Positions 27,237 to 35,203 of a stretch of DNA of 64,000 nt are shown here, piece by piece (the first letter of the stretch is position 1; each line of letters opens with the position of its first letter). The notes beneath the pieces were generated by a model, which was given only the letters and a program-made list of their open reading frames with translations, did no database searches and was not told the origin of the DNA. Location: NCBI RefSeq assembly GCF_026240015.1, contig NZ_JAPIUX010000003.1, positions 62,001 to 126,000 on the forward strand. The letters run 5' to 3'. This DNA comes from Acetobacter farinalis (GTDB taxonomy: Bacteria > Pseudomonadota > Alphaproteobacteria > Acetobacterales > Acetobacteraceae). The position numbers and the translations under genes are program-made.

Positions 27237-28498
27237 GACTGCACCGTGCCTTCAACCGCACGCGCGGAAACCGGGGCCGCCTGTTCAGGCTGTGCGCCAC
27301 CGTCCGGCATCTGGCGGTTCTGCGTGAAGCTCATCACCATTGTGACGACAAAACACAGGAGAGACGCACCAAGCAGACCGCCGCTCCAGATTTGCCCGAC
27401 ACTGGAAAGAGGAAGAAAAGACAGGCCTGTTGCCGCAGCCATCAGCCCAAACTGCAAGAGAGCCAGCGGGCGAGGGTACCAGTATCCGCCATTTTCCCCG
27501 CGCCACAGATAAAGGCCGCAGAACGCAGCGTAAACCGCTCCCATTTGCAAGGCGGAGTGAAGCCCCTCTCCCCGCAGGAGTTGTGCAACCCACCCCGTGG
27601 AGACAACGGCCAGAAACCCGAGCCCCCAGAGCACGGGAATGCGCAGGGAAAGGCGGCTGCGCCATGTGCCTGCCATCCACAGACCTGCCAGAAGAACGGA
27701 CGCCAGCGTGGAGGTAAACAGCACAGTGCTTTCACTATGCAACACACTGCCAGCCTGCTGTGCCGTTGCGGCCAGCCCATATGCAAAAACACCCCGCACC
27801 CACACAATAGAGGAGGCGGCGGCTGTCACGCTCATGATTGCGATCACGGGCTTTTCTGAAAAACGGCCACCCCGCGCCCCGGTCTCAAACACCAGACCAA
27901 ACCCTGCCAGCAAGGTTACGAGCGTGACGGGTTCCGCAAATCCATCCAGCAGAGGCAGCACATCGGTCTGCGCACCAGACAGAAGCTGATGCGTCATAAA
28001 CGCGGCCAGCACCGGCACGGCCAGAAGCAGAACGGCGGATGCCAGCATTTCCCCCCACACGAAGGGAGAAAACGGCCGTTTTTCTTCCGTATCAGCCCGG
28101 CTGTCAAAAAGGGTTGCGAGCACCACCATAACAGACAGAAGGATGCCCACACACCAGAGCAGAACCGCCGGAGCCTGCGCACCTGTGGTGATCACCATCA
28201 AAAGGGACACCGCAACAAGGCCAAGACCACCGTAATTCAGCGCGGGCAGCGCCATTCCGGCACGCCCCAGAGCGCGAGGCAGCCAGAGCGTGCTGAACCC
28301 GCAGACCAATGCGGGAATAACCACAAACAGAAGCATCAGGGGGGCATGAATTTGTTCAAGAAGAGGCCAGAGCCCCCTGTCCGGCAGGAGACCAGCCTGA
28401 CGCAGCACGGAGGCTCCTCCGCCAAGCAGACCAGCTACAGCGGCAACAAGCAGATATCCTGCACCCACACCTGCGCCCGATGCTGCCTGCCTGTTCAT
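27233..28498 (-). CDS. Cytochrome oxidase subunit I-like protein lacking the binuclear centre
   Basis: 421 residues with about 12 hydrophobic segments, as in heme-copper oxidase subunit I but shorter (usual 520-560). Colinear matches: QIHAPLMLLFVVIPALVCGF (usual THGxxMIFF region), FAEPVTLVTLLAGFG (usual FGHPEVYILILPGFG), RFSEKPV, SIVWVRGVFAYG (usual VWAHHMYTVG) and EGLHSALQMGAVYAAFCGLY (usual AHFHYVLSMGAVFAIFAGFY). His51 and His314 fall on the two low-spin heme ligands. The Cu(B) ligands are Glu189, Arg235 and Gly236 instead of His, the cross-linked Tyr is Leu193, and the high-spin heme ligand is Gly312. The key K and D channel residues are also not evident. A ribosome site (GGGAAG) precedes ATG 28498, and its end is coupled to ctaB. 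It cannot be an oxygen reductase of the usual kind. It may bind one low-spin heme, or be an assembly or heme-handling partner. Confidence 0.75.
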   Translation of the reverse strand: MNRQAASGAGVGAGYLLVAAVAGLLGGGASVLRQAGLLPDRGLWPLLEQIHAPLMLLFVVIPALVCGFSTLWLPRALGRAGMALPALNYGGLGLVAVSLLMVITTGAQAPAVLLWCVGILLSVMVVLATLFDSRADTEEKRPFSPFVWGEMLASAVLLLAVPVLAAFMTHQLLSGAQTDVLPLLDGFAEPVTLVTLLAGFGLVFETGARGGRFSEKPVIAIMSVTAAASSIVWVRGVFAYGLAATAQQAGSVLHSESTVLFTSTLASVLLAGLWMAGTWRSRLSLRIPVLWGLGFLAVVSTGWVAQLLRGEGLHSALQMGAVYAAFCGLYLWRGENGGYWYPRPLALLQFGLMAAATGLSFLPLSSVGQIWSGGLLGASLLCFVVTMVMSFTQNRQMPDGGAQPEQAAPVSARAVEGTVQS

Positions 28499-28700
28499 GC
28501 GTTATCTTCCCGTTCCGGCTTTCCTGTCCAGCAGAGGCGCTATCCTGCGCCTAGCTTCGGCCCCGATATACCACGGAACCTGCGGACTCTGTAAAAGGCT
28601 TATAATAACGGTTTTTCCAGAGACGGGCGACCCACCCAGTCCCGCGCCGCCGTCTGCCCTGCCCTGTTCAGAAAGGGCGACGGAACGGGCCGAAAAAATC

Positions 28701-29390
28701 TCAGATCCGGTCGAGTGTCACGAGTGTGAAAAGACCAAGCGGAGGCACCGGCTGAATGCAGGCCCGCGCCAGATCTTCCGGCGGCAGCAGGGATTCCATA
28801 GCGAAATCAGGATGCCACCCCAGAGAGCGTGAAGCCCGCGCCATGCCGCGCTCAACCGCGCCCCGCACACCGGTGGGGGCCAGAAAGTGATTCACAAAGA
28901 GAATATGGCCGCCGGGACGCACAACACGTTTCAGCTCACGCAGCAGCTTGCGCGGATGCGGAACCACTGAGGCCACGAACATGGCCACCGCGATATCGAA
29001 AGAGGCATCAGCAAAGCTGGTCTCTTCCGCATCCATCTCCAGCAGACCGTCCACATTGGTCAGATGCTCTTTCTGCACGCGCTCACGGGCGCGGGCGAGC
29101 ATGTCACCAGAAAGGTCGATGCCGGTAATGCATTTGTCCTGAGTGTAAAACGGCAGGGCAAGGCCCGTGCCCACGCCCACTTCCAGCACGTTACGGCCAG
29201 ACAGGGCGTTAACAGCCTCAACCGCACGCCGACGGCCCACGCCTGAAATACCGCCAAAAACGGTATCATAGACGCCAGCCCAGCGGCGATAGGCAACTTT
29301 TACAGCCTCTGCATCCAGCGCTGAGCGTGAAGGGGGCGGAACCTGATCTTCACCCTGACCGGGCGGGCATTCGTGGAGAACGTCACTCAT
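28701..29390 (-). CDS. pmtA: Class I SAM methyltransferase, probably phosphatidylethanolamine N-methyltransferase
   Basis: 229 residues from ATG 29390; a GTG at 29432 with a better-placed GGAAG site would add 14 residues. The SAM site is NVLEVGVGTGLALPFY, with the acidic strand GIDLSGDMLARARERV and motif MDAEETSFADASFDIAVAMF. The N-terminal YRRWAGVYDTVFGGISGVGRR and the C-terminal NHFLAPTGVRGAVER resemble the Rhodobacter/Sinorhizobium type of PmtA, which makes phosphatidylcholine by three methylations of phosphatidylethanolamine. Phosphatidylcholine is a known lipid of acetic acid bacteria. A ubiquinone-type methyltransferase is a less likely alternative. Confidence 0.75.
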   Translation of the reverse strand: MSDVLHECPPGQGEDQVPPPSRSALDAEAVKVAYRRWAGVYDTVFGGISGVGRRRAVEAVNALSGRNVLEVGVGTGLALPFYTQDKCITGIDLSGDMLARARERVQKEHLTNVDGLLEMDAEETSFADASFDIAVAMFVASVVPHPRKLLRELKRVVRPGGHILFVNHFLAPTGVRGAVERGMARASRSLGWHPDFAMESLLPPEDLARACIQPVPPLGLFTLVTLDRI

Positions 29391-29543
29391 GCTCTCTCTG
29401 TGCCTGCTCGCGGTAATTTCTTCAAGAGCCACAACGCATCTTCCCTGTATTAAATAAAACGCGCCATAAAAGCGCCCTTGTCTCAGGCCCCACTGTGCCC
29501 TTACCTTCCGCCCAGAACGAACGGATTAAAAAGAAAGCGAGCC

Positions 29544-29744
29544 ATGCTGAATCTGTTTATTGCCTTCCTCAGCCTGATCATCTGGTCATCTGTCGTGATT
29601 TACTACTTCCGCGCGCCCCTGTTCAGCTGGCTTGACAACCGCTTCGGCAAGGACCCCGTCCTTCCTGACGCAGAAGAAGACGAGCCCGCGCACGAGCCGG
29701 AAAACCACGCGCCCCCCGCGCCAGATACCCATACACCAGACTGA
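29544..29744 (+). CDS. Small single-pass membrane protein, unknown function
   Basis: 66 residues from ATG 29544. An N-terminal transmembrane helix (LFIAFLSLIIWSSVVIYYF) is followed by FRAPLFSWLDNRFGKDPV and then a Pro/Glu/His-rich tail. I recognise no family. It is divergent from pmtA (153 bases between) and convergent with gshB. The composition of the tail (acidic, proline-rich) suggests a disordered cytoplasmic or periplasmic end. Confidence 0.55.
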   Translation: MLNLFIAFLSLIIWSSVVIYYFRAPLFSWLDNRFGKDPVLPDAEEDEPAHEPENHAPPAPDTHTPD

Positions 29745-29761
29745 GAGAAGCCCCGGCCCTG

Positions 29762-30763
29762 TCAGCCTGCCTTTGCTGACAGTTTCGCCTCAATGCAATC
29801 CCAGATCAGTCCTGCGCCGTTAATCCCGTCAAACCGCTCCAGTTCCTGAAGCCCTGTGGGGGATGTCACGTTGATTTCCGTCAGGTAATCCCCGATCACA
29901 TCAATCCCGACAAAAATCAGACCGTGATTTTTCAGGAACGGTCCGATCGCGGCGCAGATTTCCTTGTCCCGCTCCGTCAGCCCAACGCGGTGTGCCACAC
30001 CTCCCACATGCATGTTGGACCGGTGATCTTCCCCGGACGGCACACGGTTGATCGCCCCGACAGGCTCACCATCAACCAGAATAATCCGTTTATCCCCTGC
30101 TTTGACGGCAGGTTCATACCGCTGGATCATCAACGGTTCACGCGAGCGGGCAAAGTGCATTTCCAGCAGCGCATTCAGATTCTGGTCATCCTCACGGATG
30201 CGGAAAATCCCGCTCCCCCCGTTCCCGAACAACGGCTTGACAATAATATCACGCCATTTCCGGCGGAAAGCGCGGATTTCTTCCACATCCCATGTCACCA
30301 GCGTGGGCGGCATCAGATCCGGAAAATGCGTAACCAGCAGCTTTTCGGGAGAATCCCTCACCCATCTCGGGTCATTCACCACCAGCGCCTTGCCCGGCCC
30401 CGTGCCATGCACATGGTCCAGCAGATGCGTTGCGGTGATATACGCCATATCAAACGGGGGATCCTGGCGCATCAGCACCACATCCATCTCCCCCAGAGAG
30501 CGCCGGGCCACAGGCCCAAACGTGGCATGCTGCCCACGCACCCGCTGCACCGTAACAGGGCGCAGCGCGGCACTCACCTGAGTTCTGGCCACGCCACCGG
30601 GTTCCGCCACACCTTCACCCAGCGCCATGGAGGCCACTTCATAAACAAACAGCGCATGCCCGCGGGCCTGCGCTTCCAGCATCATGGCGAACGTGGAATC
30701 ACCATCAATATTGATGTGCTCCAGAGGATCCATCTGGACAGCCACATTCAGTGGAGATGACAT
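29762..30763 (-). CDS. gshB: Glutathione synthetase
   Basis: 333 residues. An ATP-grasp enzyme joining gamma-glutamylcysteine and glycine to make glutathione. Start ATG 30763 gives MSSPLNVAVQMDPLEHINIDGDST, matching the family N-terminus, and is preferred over a longer frame. Other marks are LMRQDPPFDMAYITATHLLD, KPLFGNGGSGIFRI, RILVDGEP and INVTSPTGLQELERFDG (the nucleotide and Mg site). It lies about 100 bases after the GT39 gene on the same strand. The overlap of glutathione supply with the Atm1-type exporter and thioredoxin reductase in this window fits general redox maintenance but may be coincidence. Confidence 0.95.
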   Translation of the reverse strand: MSSPLNVAVQMDPLEHINIDGDSTFAMMLEAQARGHALFVYEVASMALGEGVAEPGGVARTQVSAALRPVTVQRVRGQHATFGPVARRSLGEMDVVLMRQDPPFDMAYITATHLLDHVHGTGPGKALVVNDPRWVRDSPEKLLVTHFPDLMPPTLVTWDVEEIRAFRRKWRDIIVKPLFGNGGSGIFRIREDDQNLNALLEMHFARSREPLMIQRYEPAVKAGDKRIILVDGEPVGAINRVPSGEDHRSNMHVGGVAHRVGLTERDKEICAAIGPFLKNHGLIFVGIDVIGDYLTEINVTSPTGLQELERFDGINGAGLIWDCIEAKLSAKAG

Positions 30764-30865
30764 ACGCCCCCGCTTTCCTTTTGCATTACTCGTTTCGCAC
30801 CGTAATCCCGTTCCCGCCCTCTTGTCCAAAAAGGCACCCTCAGGCCGGAACGGACAGACACTTTT

Positions 30866-32329
30866 TCAGGGCACGATCACAGCGTTCAGGCTGTGCCCCG
30901 CGCTATCACACCGCATCCGGACATGAAAAACCGCGTATGTTTCCGCCACGGCACCGCGCCGCTCGCGCACGGCGTCCGCCTCCTGCCCCAGCACGATAAA
31001 GCTGGCGGCGTCAGGTGGCTCATGCCGCCTGTGGCTGCGAATCAGATACCCTTCCGTGCAGGCCGCCGCTGGCAGGGCAAACAGCGCCCAGCGCGGCTCC
31101 ACCGCCATCACCTTGCGGTTTTCAGGCGCATAAAAGGACAGTTCGGACGCCAGACCATATTCATCCGCAATCAGCACGGAAGACGCCGGCGTGCGGGCGG
31201 CAAGCGCCTGCGCAAACGTCTGCCAGCCGCCCATCTGCCGCAAGGTCATATCGAAATGCGGAGAGAGCGTGACCGGAGAGAAGGCCGCCTGCACCACAAT
31301 CACCCCGACCAGCGCCATACCGGTCAGGCTGGAGGCCATCCAGCCGCGCCAGACAACGCGGCCCGCCGCAACCGCCAGAACCGGATACAGCACAACAGGC
31401 CAGTTCGCCTGCACGCGCGCGCCAAAGGCATGCTGCACAAAAACCGCCGCAGGCAGCAGCACCATCAGCAGGAGCAGGCGGGAGAACCCTTCTTTCCGCC
31501 GCCACAGCAGCCAGACACCGCCCAGAAAAAACACAAACACACCCGGTGAGGCCAGACCGACCTGCCCGCCCAGGAGCTCACCAAAATAGGTGAACATTTT
31601 TGCCGGATGCCAGTCCCCTGTTCTGCCCCCCTGCTTGAGGAAGCTTGCCCAGCCATGTGTGGCATTCCACCAGACAACCGGCGCGGCACACAACGCCGCC
31701 ACACCGCCACCGGCCCACGGCCACAGTGTTTTCAGCCAGCCGCGCCCCGCACGGGTCAGGACCAGCCAGAGCACCATACCGGAAACAGGCAGCAGGGCGG
31801 TGTATTTGCTTTCAAACCCAAGCCCTGCGGCCAACCCGACAAGGAGCCAGCAGCGCCCCTGCCCCAGCAGACAAACACGCCCCAGACTCCACACCAGCAA
31901 CGCCATGAAAAACAGGAGCGGTGTATCCGGTGTCATGATCAGCGTGCCGACACCCAGCGCAATCGTGCCGTTCAGCAGCAGCCCCGTGCGCAGCATCGCC
32001 CCGCGCGGTGTCAGGCCGAATGGCTCCGCCCGCGCCCAGTCCCGCGCGGCAAACGCCAGCAGAAGCGTGCCCGCCAGAGCTGAAATCGGCCCCATGGCCC
32101 GCACGCCCAGAGCGGTATCCCCAAACAGCGCCATTCCAGCGCGGATCCACACGGCCACCAGCGGCGGGTGATCCAGATACCCGGCCGCAGGAACCAGCGC
32201 CCAGACGCGATAATAGGCTTCATCCGGGGTCAGCGGCACCCATGCGGCCATGAAAAGACGGAAGAGCGTGAGCACCACCAGCGCCACGCCCCACCACCAC
32301 AAACCCGCCTGTTTTCCGCGTGTACTCAC
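30866..32329 (-). CDS. GT39/ArnT-like membrane glycosyltransferase
   Basis: 487 residues from GTG 32329, which overlaps the stop of the upstream GT2 gene (GTGA); an ATG 39 bases earlier is an alternative. The protein has an N-terminal PMT-type signature, WVPLTPDEAYYRVWAL and GYLDHPPLVAVWIR, in the first periplasmic loop, then about ten transmembrane helices and a C-terminal periplasmic part. GT39/GT83 enzymes move a sugar from a polyprenyl-phosphate donor to protein or lipid A. The upstream gene makes such a donor by family inference, so the two probably form one glycosylation pathway. The acceptor is unknown. Confidence 0.85.
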   Translation of the reverse strand: MSTRGKQAGLWWWGVALVVLTLFRLFMAAWVPLTPDEAYYRVWALVPAAGYLDHPPLVAVWIRAGMALFGDTALGVRAMGPISALAGTLLLAFAARDWARAEPFGLTPRGAMLRTGLLLNGTIALGVGTLIMTPDTPLLFFMALLVWSLGRVCLLGQGRCWLLVGLAAGLGFESKYTALLPVSGMVLWLVLTRAGRGWLKTLWPWAGGGVAALCAAPVVWWNATHGWASFLKQGGRTGDWHPAKMFTYFGELLGGQVGLASPGVFVFFLGGVWLLWRRKEGFSRLLLLMVLLPAAVFVQHAFGARVQANWPVVLYPVLAVAAGRVVWRGWMASSLTGMALVGVIVVQAAFSPVTLSPHFDMTLRQMGGWQTFAQALAARTPASSVLIADEYGLASELSFYAPENRKVMAVEPRWALFALPAAACTEGYLIRSHRRHEPPDAASFIVLGQEADAVRERRGAVAETYAVFHVRMRCDSAGHSLNAVIVP

Positions 32330-33447
32330 AACCGCCAGACAACCGTGGAGGACATGGCGTAGTTCCACACCACTGCAATCAGGGCACCGGCGATGCTGGC
32401 TTCATTAAACCGGCGACTCTGGTCATAGACCATGTCCGCCACCCCGACATTGGCCAGCGCCCCCACGGAGCAGACCAGCATGAACAGCACCAGCCCCCAC
32501 ACGCAGCGCAGGCCGCGCAGGCGCCTGTCGCGGTAGGTGATGGTGTTATCGAGCATGAAATTGACAATCATGGCGACAAGAGTTCCGGCCCCCTGCGCCA
32601 CGGAAAACCCGGCCCCCAGAGCCCGCAGGGCCTGCATGACGAGCAGATTGGTGCCAACGCCGATCACGCCAATACTCGCGAACGCAAGAAAGCGCAGCGG
32701 CAGCCAGCCACGGCAAAGTTTGTCCAGCAGCAGTGCGAGGAACTGGAGCATAACCAGTGCATCCAGCTTGCTTTCCCCGGCCTGCCGCGCCCGGAACCCA
32801 CACGGAATTTCCTGCACGCGCAAACGCTGTGGGGAGGACAACAGAAGATCGACCAGAATTTTAAAGCCGGTGCCGGACAGATGCGGGGCAATCCGGGCAA
32901 ATGTCTCCTGCCGCAGGGCAAAGAAACCGCTCATCGGGTCTCCCAGCCGGACGGGCAAAATCATCTGCGCAAGTTTGATCCCTCCATCTGAAAGGGCGTG
33001 TCGCCAGGCGTTGGCCAGGCCGGAATTGTCCCCCCCTTCAACATGGCGGCTGCCTACCGCAATGTCACAGCTCCCATCCAGCACGGCATCCACCAGCGCG
33101 CCAAGGCGGCTTTCATCATGCTGGAGATCACCATCCATCACGGCCACAACCTGCGCGGAAGAAGACAGCGCCCCTTCAATCACCGCGGAAGACAGCCCCC
33201 GGCGGCCAATGCGGCACACCCCGCGTACACGGGCGTTCTGCTGTGCGAGAGCCTTCACGGCGGCCATTGTGCCGTCCGGGGAATTGTCATCCACAAAAAT
33301 GACTTCCCACCGGCGGCCCGCAAGCGCGCGCTCAAGAGCTGCTACCAGCGGGCCAATATTCCCCACCTCATTGTAGCAGGGTACAATAACACTGATATCG
33401 GGGCCAACCTGCACTCCGGTCTCCTGCGCCACAGTCGGCTCAGTCAC
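32326..33447 (-). CDS. GT2 polyprenyl-phosphate glycosyltransferase with GtrA domain
   Basis: 373 residues. The N-terminal GT2 domain (about 15-240) is of the dolichyl-phosphate mannose synthase type: ISVIVPCYNEVGNIGPLVAAL, VIFVDDNSPDGT and the catalytic DGDLQHDES. The C-terminal GtrA-like domain (about 245-373) has four transmembrane helices (LLVMQALRALGAGFSVAQG, LVAMIVNFMLDNTITYRDRR). Such fusions make undecaprenyl-phosphate-linked sugars. Its start overlaps the Lrp stop by 4 bases and its stop overlaps the GT39 start by 4, so three genes are translationally coupled. Confidence 0.9.
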   Translation of the reverse strand: MTEPTVAQETGVQVGPDISVIVPCYNEVGNIGPLVAALERALAGRRWEVIFVDDNSPDGTMAAVKALAQQNARVRGVCRIGRRGLSSAVIEGALSSSAQVVAVMDGDLQHDESRLGALVDAVLDGSCDIAVGSRHVEGGDNSGLANAWRHALSDGGIKLAQMILPVRLGDPMSGFFALRQETFARIAPHLSGTGFKILVDLLLSSPQRLRVQEIPCGFRARQAGESKLDALVMLQFLALLLDKLCRGWLPLRFLAFASIGVIGVGTNLLVMQALRALGAGFSVAQGAGTLVAMIVNFMLDNTITYRDRRLRGLRCVWGLVLFMLVCSVGALANVGVADMVYDQSRRFNEASIAGALIAVVWNYAMSSTVVWRL

Positions 33448-33929
33448 GCACCACCGCTCTCGCTGCCGGGGAAAATCGGCACACCTGTCCGGTCAAGGCT
33501 TGTGCGTATGGTTTGCAGTGTCTGCACGCGGATAACGTGCGGCCCTTCCGTCAGGCGGCGCGTGAGGGAGTTTTCATGTGCGGCATCACGCGCAATCAGG
33601 CGGACCAGAAAGTCCCCTCCCCCGCGAATCATGTGGCACTCCCGCACTTCCGGCCAGTGGCTCAGCTCCTCCTCAAATGCGCAGAGCACGGCGTCTTTCT
33701 GGCTATCAAGGCCGATCAGCGCAAAAAAGGTGATCGGCCAGCCCAGCGCCCCGGCATCCGGGTCCGCATGATAGCCACGAAGGACACCAAGCTCTTCCAG
33801 CCTCCTGACACGCCGCAGGCAGGGCGGGGCAGAAATTCCCACACGGCGGGCCAGTTCGACGTTGGTCATGCGCCCGTCTTCCTGAAGTTCCGCCACAATA
33901 CGAAGGTCAACAGCGTCGAGTTCCGTCAC
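33444..33929 (-). CDS. Lrp/AsnC family transcriptional regulator
   Basis: 161 residues from GTG 33929 (VTELDAVDLRIVAEL); the frame is open further upstream but without conserved sequence. An N-terminal helix-turn-helix (GRMTNVELARRVGISAPPCLRRVRR) is followed by a RAM domain that usually binds amino acids (ECHMIRGGGDFLVRLIA). Typical of the ~160-residue Lrp-like regulators. It is the first gene of the Lrp-GT2-GT39 set and overlaps GT2 by 4 bases, so it may control its own operon and the divergent trxB. Confidence 0.9.
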   Translation of the reverse strand: MTELDAVDLRIVAELQEDGRMTNVELARRVGISAPPCLRRVRRLEELGVLRGYHADPDAGALGWPITFFALIGLDSQKDAVLCAFEEELSHWPEVRECHMIRGGGDFLVRLIARDAAHENSLTRRLTEGPHVIRVQTLQTIRTSLDRTGVPIFPGSESGGA

Positions 33930-34112
33930 CTTGCCTGATCCATTTTTCGCCGCAGCCTTTTTCTGAGTAATCTCACGTGTATATGCCACGCACCCGCACA
34001 CGCCGCAAACGGCTTCCGCTCTTGCCCAAAATGCACGCACCCTCCATATCGCAAGGCAGGACAGGGCGTACCCACGCCATCATGACTTCCATCATGCAAG
34101 AGGCCACCCATC

Positions 34113-35063
34113 ATGACAGAAACCATCACCACTGATCTGCTCGTTATTGGCGCGGGCCCTGCAGGCTACACTGCCGCCATTTATGCCGCACGCGCCAATC
34201 TGGCCCCTGTGCTAGTGGCGGGGCTTCAGCCCGGCGGCCAGCTGACCATCACGACGGATGTGGAAAACTATCCCGGCTTTGCCGAGGCCGTTCAGGGCCC
34301 CTGGCTGATGGAGCAGATGGAAGCACAGGCCCGAAATGTCGGGACACGCATTGAATACGACATCATCACTTCTGTTGATTTCAAATCCGGCTCCCCCTTT
34401 CGCATGCAGGGGGATTCCGGGAGGGAATACATCGCGAAATCCGTGATCATCGCCACGGGGGCACAGGCCAAGTGGCTTGGCCTGCCCAGCGAGAAAACAT
34501 TGCAGGGCGCTGGTGTTTCCGCCTGCGCGACGTGTGACGGATTCTTCTACCGCGGAAAGAACGTCGTCGTGGTGGGCGGCGGCAATACCGCTGTGGAAGA
34601 AGCCCTGTATCTGACCCACCACGCCGCACATGTTACGCTGGTGCACCGGCGCGACACGCTGCGCGCCGAGAAAATTCTTCAGGACCGTTTTTTCAAGAAC
34701 CCGAAAACCTCCATCCTGTGGAACACGACGGTGGAGGATATTCTGGCCGAAGGCACCCCGGCCACCGTCAACGCGGTGCGTGTGCGCAACACGCAGGATG
34801 GCACCACGCAGGATATCCCGGCAGACGGTATTTTCATTGCCATCGGCCATGCGCCCAACACCGGCATTTTCAATGGGCAGATTGAACTGGACGCCGAAGG
34901 GTATATCCAGACCACCCCCGGCACCCCGCGCACGTCCATCCCCGGTGTATTCGCCGCGGGGGATGTTCAGGACAAAATCTACCGTCAGGCCGTGACTGCG
35001 GCTGGCAGCGGATGCATGGCCGCGCTGGATGCCGAACGGTACCTGGCTGAACTGGGGAACTGA
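34113..35063 (+). CDS. trxB: Thioredoxin reductase
   Basis: 316 residues. An FAD and NADPH enzyme that reduces thioredoxin. It shows the FAD site VIGAGPAGYTAAIYAARANL, the redox pair CATCDG (C-x2-C), the NADPH site VVVGGGNTAVEEAL, the HRRDTLRAEKIL segment and the C-terminal FAD motif GVFAAGDVQDKIYRQAVTAA, here given as GVFAAGDVQD. It is followed after about 140 bases by the LsrB-type LysR gene, an arrangement conserved in alphaproteobacteria where LsrB controls oxidative stress genes. The divergent neighbour is the Lrp gene. Confidence 0.97.
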   Translation: MTETITTDLLVIGAGPAGYTAAIYAARANLAPVLVAGLQPGGQLTITTDVENYPGFAEAVQGPWLMEQMEAQARNVGTRIEYDIITSVDFKSGSPFRMQGDSGREYIAKSVIIATGAQAKWLGLPSEKTLQGAGVSACATCDGFFYRGKNVVVVGGGNTAVEEALYLTHHAAHVTLVHRRDTLRAEKILQDRFFKNPKTSILWNTTVEDILAEGTPATVNAVRVRNTQDGTTQDIPADGIFIAIGHAPNTGIFNGQIELDAEGYIQTTPGTPRTSIPGVFAAGDVQDKIYRQAVTAAGSGCMAALDAERYLAELGN

Positions 35064-35203
35064 CAAGCGCCGGGGCCGGGAGATGGCCGGAGAGCCGATA
35101 GCAGCCATCTCTTGACCAGCCCCGACAATTACTGCACGTAATGAAATTCGAAGCATGACAAGTATGCTCTTGATAACTTCTTTCAATTTTGCAGGAGGCG
35201 TGC

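Noticed and set aside
28499..28700. A gene between the oxidase-like gene and pmtA
   Set aside because: Only frames overlapping pmtA out of phase; nothing conserved. Probably promoter and untranslated sequence.
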